From: Alkaliphilus sp. B6464 | GTDB lineage: Bacteria; Bacillota; Clostridia; Peptostreptococcales; Natronincolaceae | Reading direction: 5' to 3' | NCBI RefSeq assembly: GCF_018141165.1 | Contig: NZ_CP058557.1 | Span: 1,488,001-1,552,000, forward strand | DNA: 64,000 nt | In this document: in pieces, positions 17,397 through 24,639 of the stretch | Layout: each line of letters begins with the position of its first letter | Position numbering within the stretch: the first letter of the stretch is position 1 | The notes under the pieces: model-generated | Told to the model about the DNA's origin: nothing | What the model saw: only the letters and a program-made list of their open reading frames with translations | The model's database searches: none | Translations under genes and position numbers: made by a program

Positions 17397-18284
17397 ATGG
17401 AGTTTATTAAGGCAAAAACAATCATTTCAAGCTATGCTACTAATAATTCTTGGTTTGGGAATAATTACAATATGAATATTTATAAGGGTTGTTGCCATGG
17501 CTGCATCTACTGCGATAGTCGTAGTGAATGTTATCGTGTAGAGAACTTTGATAGGGTAAGGGCAAAAGAAAATGCACTTGCCTTAATTGCACGTGAGCTT
17601 AAATCAAAACGTAAAACTGGTGTTATTGGCACTGGATCAATGAGTGACCCATATAATCCATTTGAGAAAGAGTTTAAGCTAACAAGAGGGGCACTTGAGC
17701 TGATTGATCATTATCGGTTTGGGGTTTCTATTGCTACAAAAAGTGATTTAATTTCAAGAGATATAGATATTCTAAAATCAATAGCGGTACATTCTCCAGT
17801 GCTGATTAAGATGACAATAACAACGTCTGACGATCAATTGTGTAAAAAGATTGAGCCAAATGTGGCTGAATCATCACAACGATTTGCCACAATAAAAAAA
17901 CTGACTGATAATGGTATTTTTACAGGCATATTGTTAATGCCTGTACTTCCATTTATAGAAGATAATGAAGAAAACATCAGGAGTATTGTTAAGCTTGCAC
18001 ATGAAAATGGCGCAAAATTTATATATCCTGCTTTTGGAGTGACCCTACGACAGAATCAGAGAGAATGGTATTATAATAAGTTGGAAGAACACTTTCCATT
18101 CATTAAAGAGAAATACATTAAGCAATTTGGAAATGCCTATGAGTGTCTTTCTCCAAAGGCAAAAGAGCTATGGAAATTGTTTCAAGGTGAATGTGACAGA
18201 TATGGTATTTTTTACAGGATGAATGATATTATCAAAAATTATAAGCAGGGGTATAAAGATGCTCAGCTCTCATTTTTTGATTAA
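17397..18284 (+). CDS. SPL/Rv2578c-type radical SAM protein
   Basis: The 295-residue protein has the radical SAM cluster motif CCHGCIYC (C-x3-C-x2-C) near residue 35, followed by CDSRSEC. The GTGSMSDPYNPFEKEF motif is characteristic of the spore-photoproduct-lyase-like family. A TIM-barrel body and a C-terminal SPASM-less tail follow. The reaction is unknown; family members act on nucleic acids or unknown substrates through a 5'-deoxyadenosyl radical. The ATG at 17397 lies just after the acetyltransferase stop at 17395. Confidence 0.85.
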   Translation: MEFIKAKTIISSYATNNSWFGNNYNMNIYKGCCHGCIYCDSRSECYRVENFDRVRAKENALALIARELKSKRKTGVIGTGSMSDPYNPFEKEFKLTRGALELIDHYRFGVSIATKSDLISRDIDILKSIAVHSPVLIKMTITTSDDQLCKKIEPNVAESSQRFATIKKLTDNGIFTGILLMPVLPFIEDNEENIRSIVKLAHENGAKFIYPAFGVTLRQNQREWYYNKLEEHFPFIKEKYIKQFGNAYECLSPKAKELWKLFQGECDRYGIFYRMNDIIKNYKQGYKDAQLSFFD

Positions 18285-18624
18285 GCATTTTATTTGTTTT
18301 TCAAAGCTGTGTGCTTTGATAAAGGGAACACTTGGTTTCGGCTTTTTAAATTAAAATTTTTTTAGTTTTTACTTAACACAGGATATGAATATTATCATGA
18401 GACTTAAGATTTATATGATAAAATAATCAATTATCTTAAATCAGATATATTTGTTATATTTCTCATAGAAGATGCTTTTTAGAAGCATATTATTACCAGT
18501 AATTAACATGCATCAGTATACCTGCTTACCCAAAAAATAGTTGTAAACTCTTTGTTAATGTGGCACTATATATATATTCAGTTAATAATATAATGTCTGT
18601 TTATGATATATATGGGGTGATTTT
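18285..18624. other. Intergenic region before the D-Asp ligase-like gene
   Basis: This is AT-rich DNA without a supported gene. A weak hairpin TCAAAG...CTTTGA at 18301-18319 may end the radical SAM operon. A second small stem, GATGCTTTTTAGAAGCAT, lies near 18470-18490. I saw no convincing promoter or riboswitch motif. Confidence 0.4.
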
Positions 18625-19803
18625 ATGGAAAATAAAAATAAGGCTGTAATTTTAGGTTCAAATTATTATATAGGTTTAAGTACGATTCGTTGTTTAGGTA
18701 TTCATGGTATATATACTGTAGCTGTAGATTATTCAGATAAGGATAGATATGGTGCAGAATCTAAATATTGCTCGGAAAAGCTTATTGCACCTCACTATAG
18801 ACAAAATAAAGAAGATTTTATTCGTTTTTTAAAGGATTATGCAAGGAAACAAAGTGCACCTCCTGTGCTTATTCCCTGTCATGATTCATACGTCGAGGTC
18901 ATTGATGAATATTTAGATGAATTAAAAGAATATTATCTTATCCCCCAGACTGAAAAGGGTTTATACACTAAGGCAATGAACAAAGAAACCCTACATCGAC
19001 TAGCAACAGAAAAAGGAGTTCTTGTACCAGAAACAGTTAGGGTAAATGAGGATAATTTTTTTGAAAAAATAGAAACTATAATTAAATATCCTTGCATAGT
19101 TAAGCCTACAGACTCACCATCCTTTGTAGCAAAGTTTAGAAAGAAGATATTTAAAGTTAATAATAGAAAAGAATTAGAGGAAGCTTTAGAAAAAGCACAT
19201 AATGCAGAACTAGAGGTAATTGTGCAGAGAATTATACCAGGCTTTGATGACCATATGCATACATTTGATGCATATTTAAATCAGGATGCAAAGGTAACTC
19301 ACTGGACAACCTGTCAGAAGTTTCGTCAATATCCCATAAATTTTGGAGCATCTGTTTATACTGGACAAAAGTATATTCCAGAGCTTTATGGAATTGGTGC
19401 TAAATTTTTAGAAGATATAGGATATAAGGGATTTGCTGAAATCGAATTTAAAAAAGATGCTGAAACAGGGAAATATTACTTAATAGAAATCAATGTAAGA
19501 ATTACAAACTTTAATAATTTATTATATAAAGTTGGACTTAATATCCCATATATAACTTATAGAGAATTAACGGGAGAACCTTTAGAACCTAAAGCTATTA
19601 CAGAAAATACAAACCGAGTATTTTGGTATCTATATGAAGATTTGTTAGCTATAAGAGACTACATTAAAACGGGACAACTTTCTTTAGGTGATGTAATAAG
19701 CTCATTATTTAAGCCTAAGGCTTATGCAATATGGAGTCTAGATGATCTTAAGCCGACTTTTAGCTTTTTTAAAATGATGGCTAGTAAACTATTTAAAAGA
19801 TAA
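18625..19803 (+). CDS. ATP-grasp ligase resembling D-aspartate ligase
   Basis: The 392-residue protein has an N-terminal Rossmann-like pre-ATP-grasp domain (NKAVILGSNYYIGLSTIRCL). The ATP-grasp core carries PCIVKPTDSPSF, the metal-binding GFAEIEFKKD and EINVRITNFNN. Overall layout and length recall the D-aspartate ligase Aslfm of Enterococcus faecium, which adds D-Asp to the stem-peptide lysine of peptidoglycan precursors. A MurE-like ligase follows at 52 bases and an Asp/Glu racemase after that, which fits a D-Asp supply and ligation role. A different amino-acid ligase function remains possible. Confidence 0.75.
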   Translation: MENKNKAVILGSNYYIGLSTIRCLGIHGIYTVAVDYSDKDRYGAESKYCSEKLIAPHYRQNKEDFIRFLKDYARKQSAPPVLIPCHDSYVEVIDEYLDELKEYYLIPQTEKGLYTKAMNKETLHRLATEKGVLVPETVRVNEDNFFEKIETIIKYPCIVKPTDSPSFVAKFRKKIFKVNNRKELEEALEKAHNAELEVIVQRIIPGFDDHMHTFDAYLNQDAKVTHWTTCQKFRQYPINFGASVYTGQKYIPELYGIGAKFLEDIGYKGFAEIEFKKDAETGKYYLIEINVRITNFNNLLYKVGLNIPYITYRELTGEPLEPKAITENTNRVFWYLYEDLLAIRDYIKTGQLSLGDVISSLFKPKAYAIWSLDDLKPTFSFFKMMASKLFKR

Positions 19804-19854
19804 ATAATCTGAGTAAAAGACAGATTATAAGAAGGTAGAAAAGAGGAATAACAA

Positions 19855-21360
19855 ATGGTAATATTAGAGAATTTGCTTAACTCTATACAGATTAAAGAGT
19901 CTTATAATGAAAAAGACATAAATATTGATGGAATTTCATATCATTCTAAAAAGGTAACTAATGGACACCTGTTTGTTTGTATTAAAGGATATAAAACTGA
20001 CGGACACAAATATTTGCCTCAAGCTATAGAGAATGGGGCAGTAGCTGCTATTGTTGAAGAGTTTCAAGAGGGTATAAGCATTCCTCAATATGTTGTTGAA
20101 AATAGTAGGATAGCATTAGCTAGATTAGGTGCAGCTTTTTATAATAACCCATCTAAAAAAATGAAAATGATAGGAATTACTGCTACTAATGGTAAAACAA
20201 CTACTTCATTTATGACAAATGCTATGTTAGAAAATGAAGGGCTTAAGACAGGATTAATTGGAACTGTATTAATAAAGATGGATGATTATTGTACTCCTGC
20301 TGAACTTACAACACCAGAGTCTCTAGATTTACAATATTATTTAAGCCAAATGGTAGACAAGCATGTTTCACACGTAACTATGGAGGTTTCATCTGCTGCT
20401 TTAGAGACTTATCGTGTTGAAGATGTTGATTATGATATTGTTACATTAAATAATATAAGTCGAGAGCATATTGATTCTCATGGTTCTTTTGAAAAATACT
20501 TTGAAGCTAAGTCTAGTTTAATAAGGAATGCTAGTGAAAAGAGCTTTGCTGTTCTTAACTTAGATTGTCCTTATTCAGCATCGCTTATAAATGAAACAAA
20601 GGCTCAAGTTATAACATTTGGTGTTAATAGCAGAGAAGGCCATATTGCTTGTAAAAATTTAGATTTAACTACTGGAAGAGCTAAATTTGTACTAGAAATC
20701 TTAAAGTCTTTTGAAATAAATGGTACTTCATATGAACCAACAGAGTTTGAAGTACAGCTATCAGTACCAGGGCTACATTCTGTATATAACTCTATGGTAG
20801 CTATTACAATAGCACTTTTATGTGGAGTATCTATTTCTACAATACAAAAAACATTAAAAACTTTCGCAGGTGTGGAAAGAAGATTCCAGTTTATCTTTGA
20901 AGAAGATATCAAAATTATTGATGATCACTTTGCTAATTCTGGAAATATAGATGTTACTTTGGAGACACTAAAGTATATGGATTATGAAAAACTTCATGTT
21001 GTTTACGCAATAAGAGGAGAAAGAGGGCCTACAGTAAATAGAGAGAATGCTGAAACTATTGTAAAATGGGCATCTAAGCTTGGATTAAATGAAATAACTG
21101 CTACTAAGAGTGTATCCCACGTAACTTCTAAGGATAGAGTTACAGATGAAGAACTGCAGGCATTTCAAGAAGTAATGGATAAAGCAAAAATTAAGGTTAA
21201 CTTATATGATGAGCTGCCAGATTCTATATCTCATGCTATTTCTAATGCTAAAACAGGAGATTTAATTCTATTAGCAGGCTGTCAAGGGATGGATTTTGGG
21301 GCAGAAATCGCATTAAAGCAACTTGCTATAATAAAAGATAATTTAAAAGAGGTAAGGTAG
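19855..21360 (+). CDS. MurE-like UDP-MurNAc-tripeptide ligase, divergent
   Basis: This 501-residue Mur ligase has all three domains: an N-terminal UDP-sugar domain, an ATPase domain with GITATNGKTTTSF near residue 107, and a C-terminal domain. In ordinary MurE the C-terminal domain carries DYAHTPD, GGDRD and DNPR motifs that bind the incoming amino acid. Here the corresponding places read DHFANSGNID, AIRGERGPTVNRENAE and TATKSVSHVTSKD, so the acceptor pocket differs from the diaminopimelate type. It lies between a D-Asp ligase-like gene and an Asp/Glu racemase gene. It may be the cell-wall MurE for another diamino acid or a specialised paralogue. Confidence 0.78.
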   Translation: MVILENLLNSIQIKESYNEKDINIDGISYHSKKVTNGHLFVCIKGYKTDGHKYLPQAIENGAVAAIVEEFQEGISIPQYVVENSRIALARLGAAFYNNPSKKMKMIGITATNGKTTTSFMTNAMLENEGLKTGLIGTVLIKMDDYCTPAELTTPESLDLQYYLSQMVDKHVSHVTMEVSSAALETYRVEDVDYDIVTLNNISREHIDSHGSFEKYFEAKSSLIRNASEKSFAVLNLDCPYSASLINETKAQVITFGVNSREGHIACKNLDLTTGRAKFVLEILKSFEINGTSYEPTEFEVQLSVPGLHSVYNSMVAITIALLCGVSISTIQKTLKTFAGVERRFQFIFEEDIKIIDDHFANSGNIDVTLETLKYMDYEKLHVVYAIRGERGPTVNRENAETIVKWASKLGLNEITATKSVSHVTSKDRVTDEELQAFQEVMDKAKIKVNLYDELPDSISHAISNAKTGDLILLAGCQGMDFGAEIALKQLAIIKDNLKEVR

Positions 21361-21368
21361 GTAAAAAT

Positions 21369-22079
21369 ATGAAATATAAGAATTTAGGTGTAATAGGTGG
21401 CATGGGACCTAAAGCGACATCAGTATTTTTTGAAAAGGTAATTGAAAATACAGATGCAAATAAAGACCAAGATCATATAAATATGATTATACTTAACCAT
21501 GCTACTCTGCCAGATAGGACTACTGCTATTTTTGAAAATACAGGAGAAGTTTTTTTAGAACATATTAAAGAGGACATAAAGTTACTTGAAGTGGCTGGGG
21601 TTGCTAATATAGCTATACCATGTAATACTGCACATTACTTCTATGATGATATTAAAAATATGACAGATATTAATATAATAAATATGATAGAGGAAACTGC
21701 CAAAGATTTATATAGAAAATATGGTGAAAAAAGTAAAGTAGGTATACTAGGAACTAAAGGAACTATAAGTAGTGGAATATATGAAAAAGCATGTAATAAG
21801 TACAATATTAAACTTCTTGTTCCAAGTGAGAGTGTTCAGGATCAAACTATGAAAATAATATATGATAATGTTAAAGGCGGCTTAACGGAAGATGCTAGTA
21901 AACTGGAATCCTTAGTAATGGATTTTATAGAAAAAGAGAATTGTAAATGTGTTATTATAGCATGTACTGAGCTATCCAGTATTAACCTAAGTGCTGAAGT
22001 TAAAAAGTACTGCATAGATGCTATGGAGATTCTAGTTAACAAATCTATAGAGTTATCTGGAAAAAATCTTAAGAAATAA
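21369..22079 (+). CDS. Aspartate/glutamate racemase family protein
   Basis: The 236-residue cofactor-independent racemase has both catalytic cysteines: IPCNTAHYFYDD near residue 83 and VIIACTELSSI near 195. The N-terminal GVIGGMGPKAT motif is typical of aspartate racemases. It should convert L-Asp (or L-Glu) to the D form. It starts 8 bases after the MurE-like gene stop in the same operon, so D-Asp would be available to the ATP-grasp ligase. A terminator follows. Confidence 0.88.
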   Translation: MKYKNLGVIGGMGPKATSVFFEKVIENTDANKDQDHINMIILNHATLPDRTTAIFENTGEVFLEHIKEDIKLLEVAGVANIAIPCNTAHYFYDDIKNMTDINIINMIEETAKDLYRKYGEKSKVGILGTKGTISSGIYEKACNKYNIKLLVPSESVQDQTMKIIYDNVKGGLTEDASKLESLVMDFIEKENCKCVIIACTELSSINLSAEVKKYCIDAMEILVNKSIELSGKNLKK

Positions 22080-22121
22080 ACCAATAGAATATTTAATTGA
22101 TTTTATAATTAATTTATAAAG

Positions 22122-22162
22122 CCCATCTAAAACTTATATTAAATAGTTTTAGATGGGTTTTA
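22122..22162 (+). terminator. Terminator after racemase gene
   Basis: CCCATCTAAAACT and AGTTTTAGATGGG form a perfect 13-bp stem followed by TTTTATTTA. Confidence 0.85.
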
Positions 22163-22224
22163 TTTATATAACTAATAAATCAACCTGTTCTAAAATGAAT
22201 TATCCAGAATATTTTATATATAGT

Positions 22225-22347
22225 GTGACTTCGCTTTGAATTTGGGAATAAATAGAACAAATGGTTCTACTCAAAATCAAAGAAGCCCTTATTTATTAAA
22301 ATACATATGAGATTATGTACTAAGGCCTACATACTCTCATATGAGTT
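22225..22347 (+). promoter_or_regulatory. Structured leader upstream of cystine symporter gene
   Basis: Two stems are visible. CTTTGAATTT (22234-22243) pairs with AAAATCAAAG (22273-22282), enclosing GAAC...GTTC. CATATGAGA (22304-22312) pairs with TCTCATATG (22335-22343), with an inner ATGTA/TACAT pairing. The second stem ends about 10 bases before the GGGAGG site. I recognise no S-box, T-box or other known class. The second stem may modulate translation or be a binding site for a cysteine-metabolism repressor. Confidence 0.4.
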
Positions 22348-22370
22348 AAAAAAGAATGGGAGGAATAAAA

Positions 22371-23753
22371 ATGAGTACAACTTTATTAGTAGTGATTAAT
22401 ATCGTTATAATGGCTGTCATTATTTATGGACTTATGACGATGAAAAAGATGAACTTTTCTTTTACAACTAGGGTACTTTTAGCACTTGCTGTTGGAATAG
22501 TATTTGGTGCTATATTACAGTTAATCTATGGGGATTCCTCTGAAGTAGTATCTAAATCTAATAGCTGGTTTGCTGTTGTAGGTACAGGGTATGTAAGATT
22601 GCTTCGTATGATAGTAATTCCACTTATATTTATATCTATAACTGGTGCTATAGTTAATCAAAAATCTAAAAATTTAGGAAAGATGGCGATTCTAATACTT
22701 GCTGTACTTTTAATTACAACTGCCATATCAGCATTTATAGGTGCTGGTACTGCGAAAATTTTTAATTTATCTGCTGAAGGATTACAATCAGGTGAAAGTG
22801 AGCAAAAAGCTTCTGAAAGATTAGAAACTAATCTTGAATCATTCCAAGCAAAACCGATACAAGAGCAAATTGTAGAAATAATACCTACAAATCCATTTTA
22901 CTCTATGACGGGTCAAGGTAGCTCTGCTACATTATCAGTTGTAGTATTTGCAGCTTTTCTAGCTATCGCTACTCTGGGAATTAGGCATTCTAAACCAGAA
23001 TCTGCAGAGCTGTTTTCAAACATTATTAAGGCACTGCACGATGTTATTATGCGTATGGTTACTATGGTATTGAGATTAACTCCCTATGGAGTATTAGCAT
23101 TAATGACTCGAATAGTTTCATCTAGTAATTTTAGTGAAATATTGAGATTAGTTCAGTTTGTAATAGCATCTTATGTAGCTCTAATAATTATGTTTGTAAT
23201 CCATCTAATAATTTTATCAATATTTGGATTAAATCCACTTATCTATCTGAAAAAATCTGCAACTACTTTAATGTTTGCATTTTCTTCAAGATCAAGTGCG
23301 GGTACGCTTCCTCTAAATGTAGAAACTCAAATAGATAAGTTAGGTGTGTCTGATGGGCATGCAAATCTATCTGCATCACTTGGAACTAGTATCGGCCAAA
23401 ATGGTTGTGCAGGTATATATCCTGCAATGTTAGCAGTTATGATAGCTCCGACCTTAGGAATCAATCCTATGGCTCCAGCATTTTTAATTAAGCTAATTAT
23501 TATAACAACTCTAGCTTCATTTGGTATTGCAGGGGTTGGCGGTGGCGCTACATTTGCAGCACTAACAGTTTTCTCAGCCATGGGATTACCTGTAGGCTTA
23601 GTCGGACTTTTAATAGCTATAGAGCCACTAATAGATATGGGTAGAACAGCACTTAATGTAAGTGGATCTATGTTATCTGGATTATTATCTAGTAAATTTA
23701 TGAATGAATTAGACCTAGAAAAATATAATAGTGAAATTAAAGTAGATGCTTAA
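22371..23753 (+). CDS. tcyP: L-cystine/dicarboxylate-type sodium symporter (TcyP family)
   Basis: This 460-residue membrane transporter is of the glutamate/cation symporter fold. The phrases SSAGTLPLNVETQIDKLGV, GTSIGQNGCAGIYPAMLAV and IEPLIDMGRTALNVSGS are typical of the TcyP/YdjN cystine uptake branch. The N-terminal long helix and a soluble loop (~residues 135-175) are also in place. ATG 22371 follows GGGAGG; an upstream ATG at 22356 overlaps that site. Its neighbours include a small selenoprotein and a cysteine-synthase remnant, consistent with sulfur or selenium amino-acid metabolism. Confidence 0.85.
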   Translation: MSTTLLVVINIVIMAVIIYGLMTMKKMNFSFTTRVLLALAVGIVFGAILQLIYGDSSEVVSKSNSWFAVVGTGYVRLLRMIVIPLIFISITGAIVNQKSKNLGKMAILILAVLLITTAISAFIGAGTAKIFNLSAEGLQSGESEQKASERLETNLESFQAKPIQEQIVEIIPTNPFYSMTGQGSSATLSVVVFAAFLAIATLGIRHSKPESAELFSNIIKALHDVIMRMVTMVLRLTPYGVLALMTRIVSSSNFSEILRLVQFVIASYVALIIMFVIHLIILSIFGLNPLIYLKKSATTLMFAFSSRSSAGTLPLNVETQIDKLGVSDGHANLSASLGTSIGQNGCAGIYPAMLAVMIAPTLGINPMAPAFLIKLIIITTLASFGIAGVGGGATFAALTVFSAMGLPVGLVGLLIAIEPLIDMGRTALNVSGSMLSGLLSSKFMNELDLEKYNSEIKVDA

Positions 23754-23803
23754 AATATTGTTTTAAATATATTATTATAATTAATTAAACAGGGGGGATT
23801 TAC

Positions 23804-24088
23804 GTGAAAGTTACTATTGATAACAAGACTTTAAAATTTTTAAAGTCTAAAGGAGAAAGTGCATTAACAATTTGGATAAAAGGATGCTCAAGTTGAGGCA
23901 CTGGTGAGCCACAACCATCGGTCTCGATGGGAAAACCTCAAGACACAGATGAGTACTATATGTATAAAGTCGGAGATATAGAGGTATATGTAAAGTCTGA
24001 TGTCAAGGCTAAAGATGATGAAATTACAGTTAAATATATAAAGATTTTATGGACAGAAAAATTATCTGTTGAAGGGATTTTAATTTGA
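23804..24088 (+). CDS. Small CC/Se-motif selenoprotein (in-frame UGA = selenocysteine 31)
   Basis: Reading from GTG 23804, five bases after AGGGGGGATT-type site, gives 30 codons ending WIKGCSS, then TGA (23894-23896), then 63 more codons to a second TGA at 24086. The protein reads GCSSU-GTGEPQPSVSMGKPQ around the Sec, with a C-x-x-U pair and a conserved-looking GKP. This matches what I recall of a small HesB-like family in which Cys-Cys and Cys-Sec forms alternate. A good bacterial SECIS hairpin follows the UGA. Standard gene callers miss it. It is probably a redox or metal-binding protein. Neighbours are a cystine symporter and a cysteine-synthase fragment. Confidence 0.8.
23894..23940 (+). 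promoter_or_regulatory. Bacterial SECIS element for UGA 23894
   Basis: CCATCG (23915-23920), loop GTCT, and CGATGG (23925-23930) form a perfect apical stem 18 bases beyond the UGA. The apical GGTCT resembles the SelB-binding loop of E. coli fdhF. The UGA itself, as TGAGG (23894-23898), can pair with CCTCA (23936-23940) to form the basal stem, again as in fdhF. Confidence 0.8.
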
Positions 24089-24295
24089 AGGAAATGCCTA
24101 GAAAAGATAAATGCTTTTCTAGGAGCTTTAAAAGCTCAAGATATGTTAGGGAAGGATAGTGTAGTTGTAACTATATTCTCTGATGATAGTAAAAAGTATT
24201 TAAGTACGGATTTAATGAAAGAAGAACCAGTTAAAGAGAAATTTTTATCTCAACATATTGAGTTGATTAGTGTGAAGGCTTATAAAATGAAGTAA
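24089..24295 (+). pseudogene. Cysteine synthase C-terminal remnant, in frame with the selenoprotein
   Basis: After the second TGA the same frame stays open for 68 codons. From about residue 10 it reads [19 protein letters not shown] then [20 protein letters not shown], which is clearly the C-terminal tail of a PLP-dependent cysteine synthase (compare the ERYLST tail of cysK at 51876). The catalytic portion is absent. The junction lies inside a perfect hairpin (24097-24123). There is no ribosome-binding site or start, so it is a dead fragment unless the second TGA is also read through (RKC after it would make U-x-x-C). Confidence 0.7.
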
Positions 24296-24321
24296 TATAG
24301 AAAATGTAATAAGAATAAAAA

Positions 24322-24365
24322 AGCTAAGGGCCGTTTAAAATTATAATTTAAAACGGCCCTTAGCT
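24322..24365 (+). terminator. Terminator after selenoprotein region
   Basis: AGCTAAGGGCCGTTT (24322-24336) pairs perfectly with AAACGGCCCTTAGCT (24351-24365), extended by an AT-rich palindrome. A T-rich tail follows. Confidence 0.8.
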
Positions 24366-24639
24366 GTATTACTATTAATCTATTAAAATATGGCCTAAAC
24401 TAAACTTCCCCTCATAAGCCTATTGTTTGCGAATTTTAAATATGATAATATAAGAAATTGTTATGTCCATGTTTTAATTTATGAAAATAAAGAAAAAATG
24501 CTCAAAAGCTTTTAAAGCAGAAATAAGGTCTAGTAGTAGAGCATATATAGAGCTGTTTTGCAATTCTATTATGCGGTATATATAAATATGATAATTTTTT
24601 AACGATTTAAACTTTTAAAAAATATAAGGAGGAGTAAAT
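24366..24639. other. Intergenic region before chemotaxis receptor
   Basis: AT-rich, no gene. I looked for the c-di-GMP-I riboswitch core often found before chemotaxis genes and did not find it. The only feature with support is the TAAGGAGGAG ribosome-binding site just before 24640. Confidence 0.5.

Noticed and set aside
24086-24123. Second selenocysteine codon in the selenoprotein frame
   Set aside because: A perfect stem follows the TGA, but its loop ATAAATG lacks the G-rich apex of the first SECIS, and the downstream residues belong to a cysteine-synthase tail. A normal stop is more likely.
24366-24639. c-di-GMP riboswitch before the chemotaxis receptor
   Set aside because: The characteristic GGGCAAA/GACGCAAAGC segments are not present.
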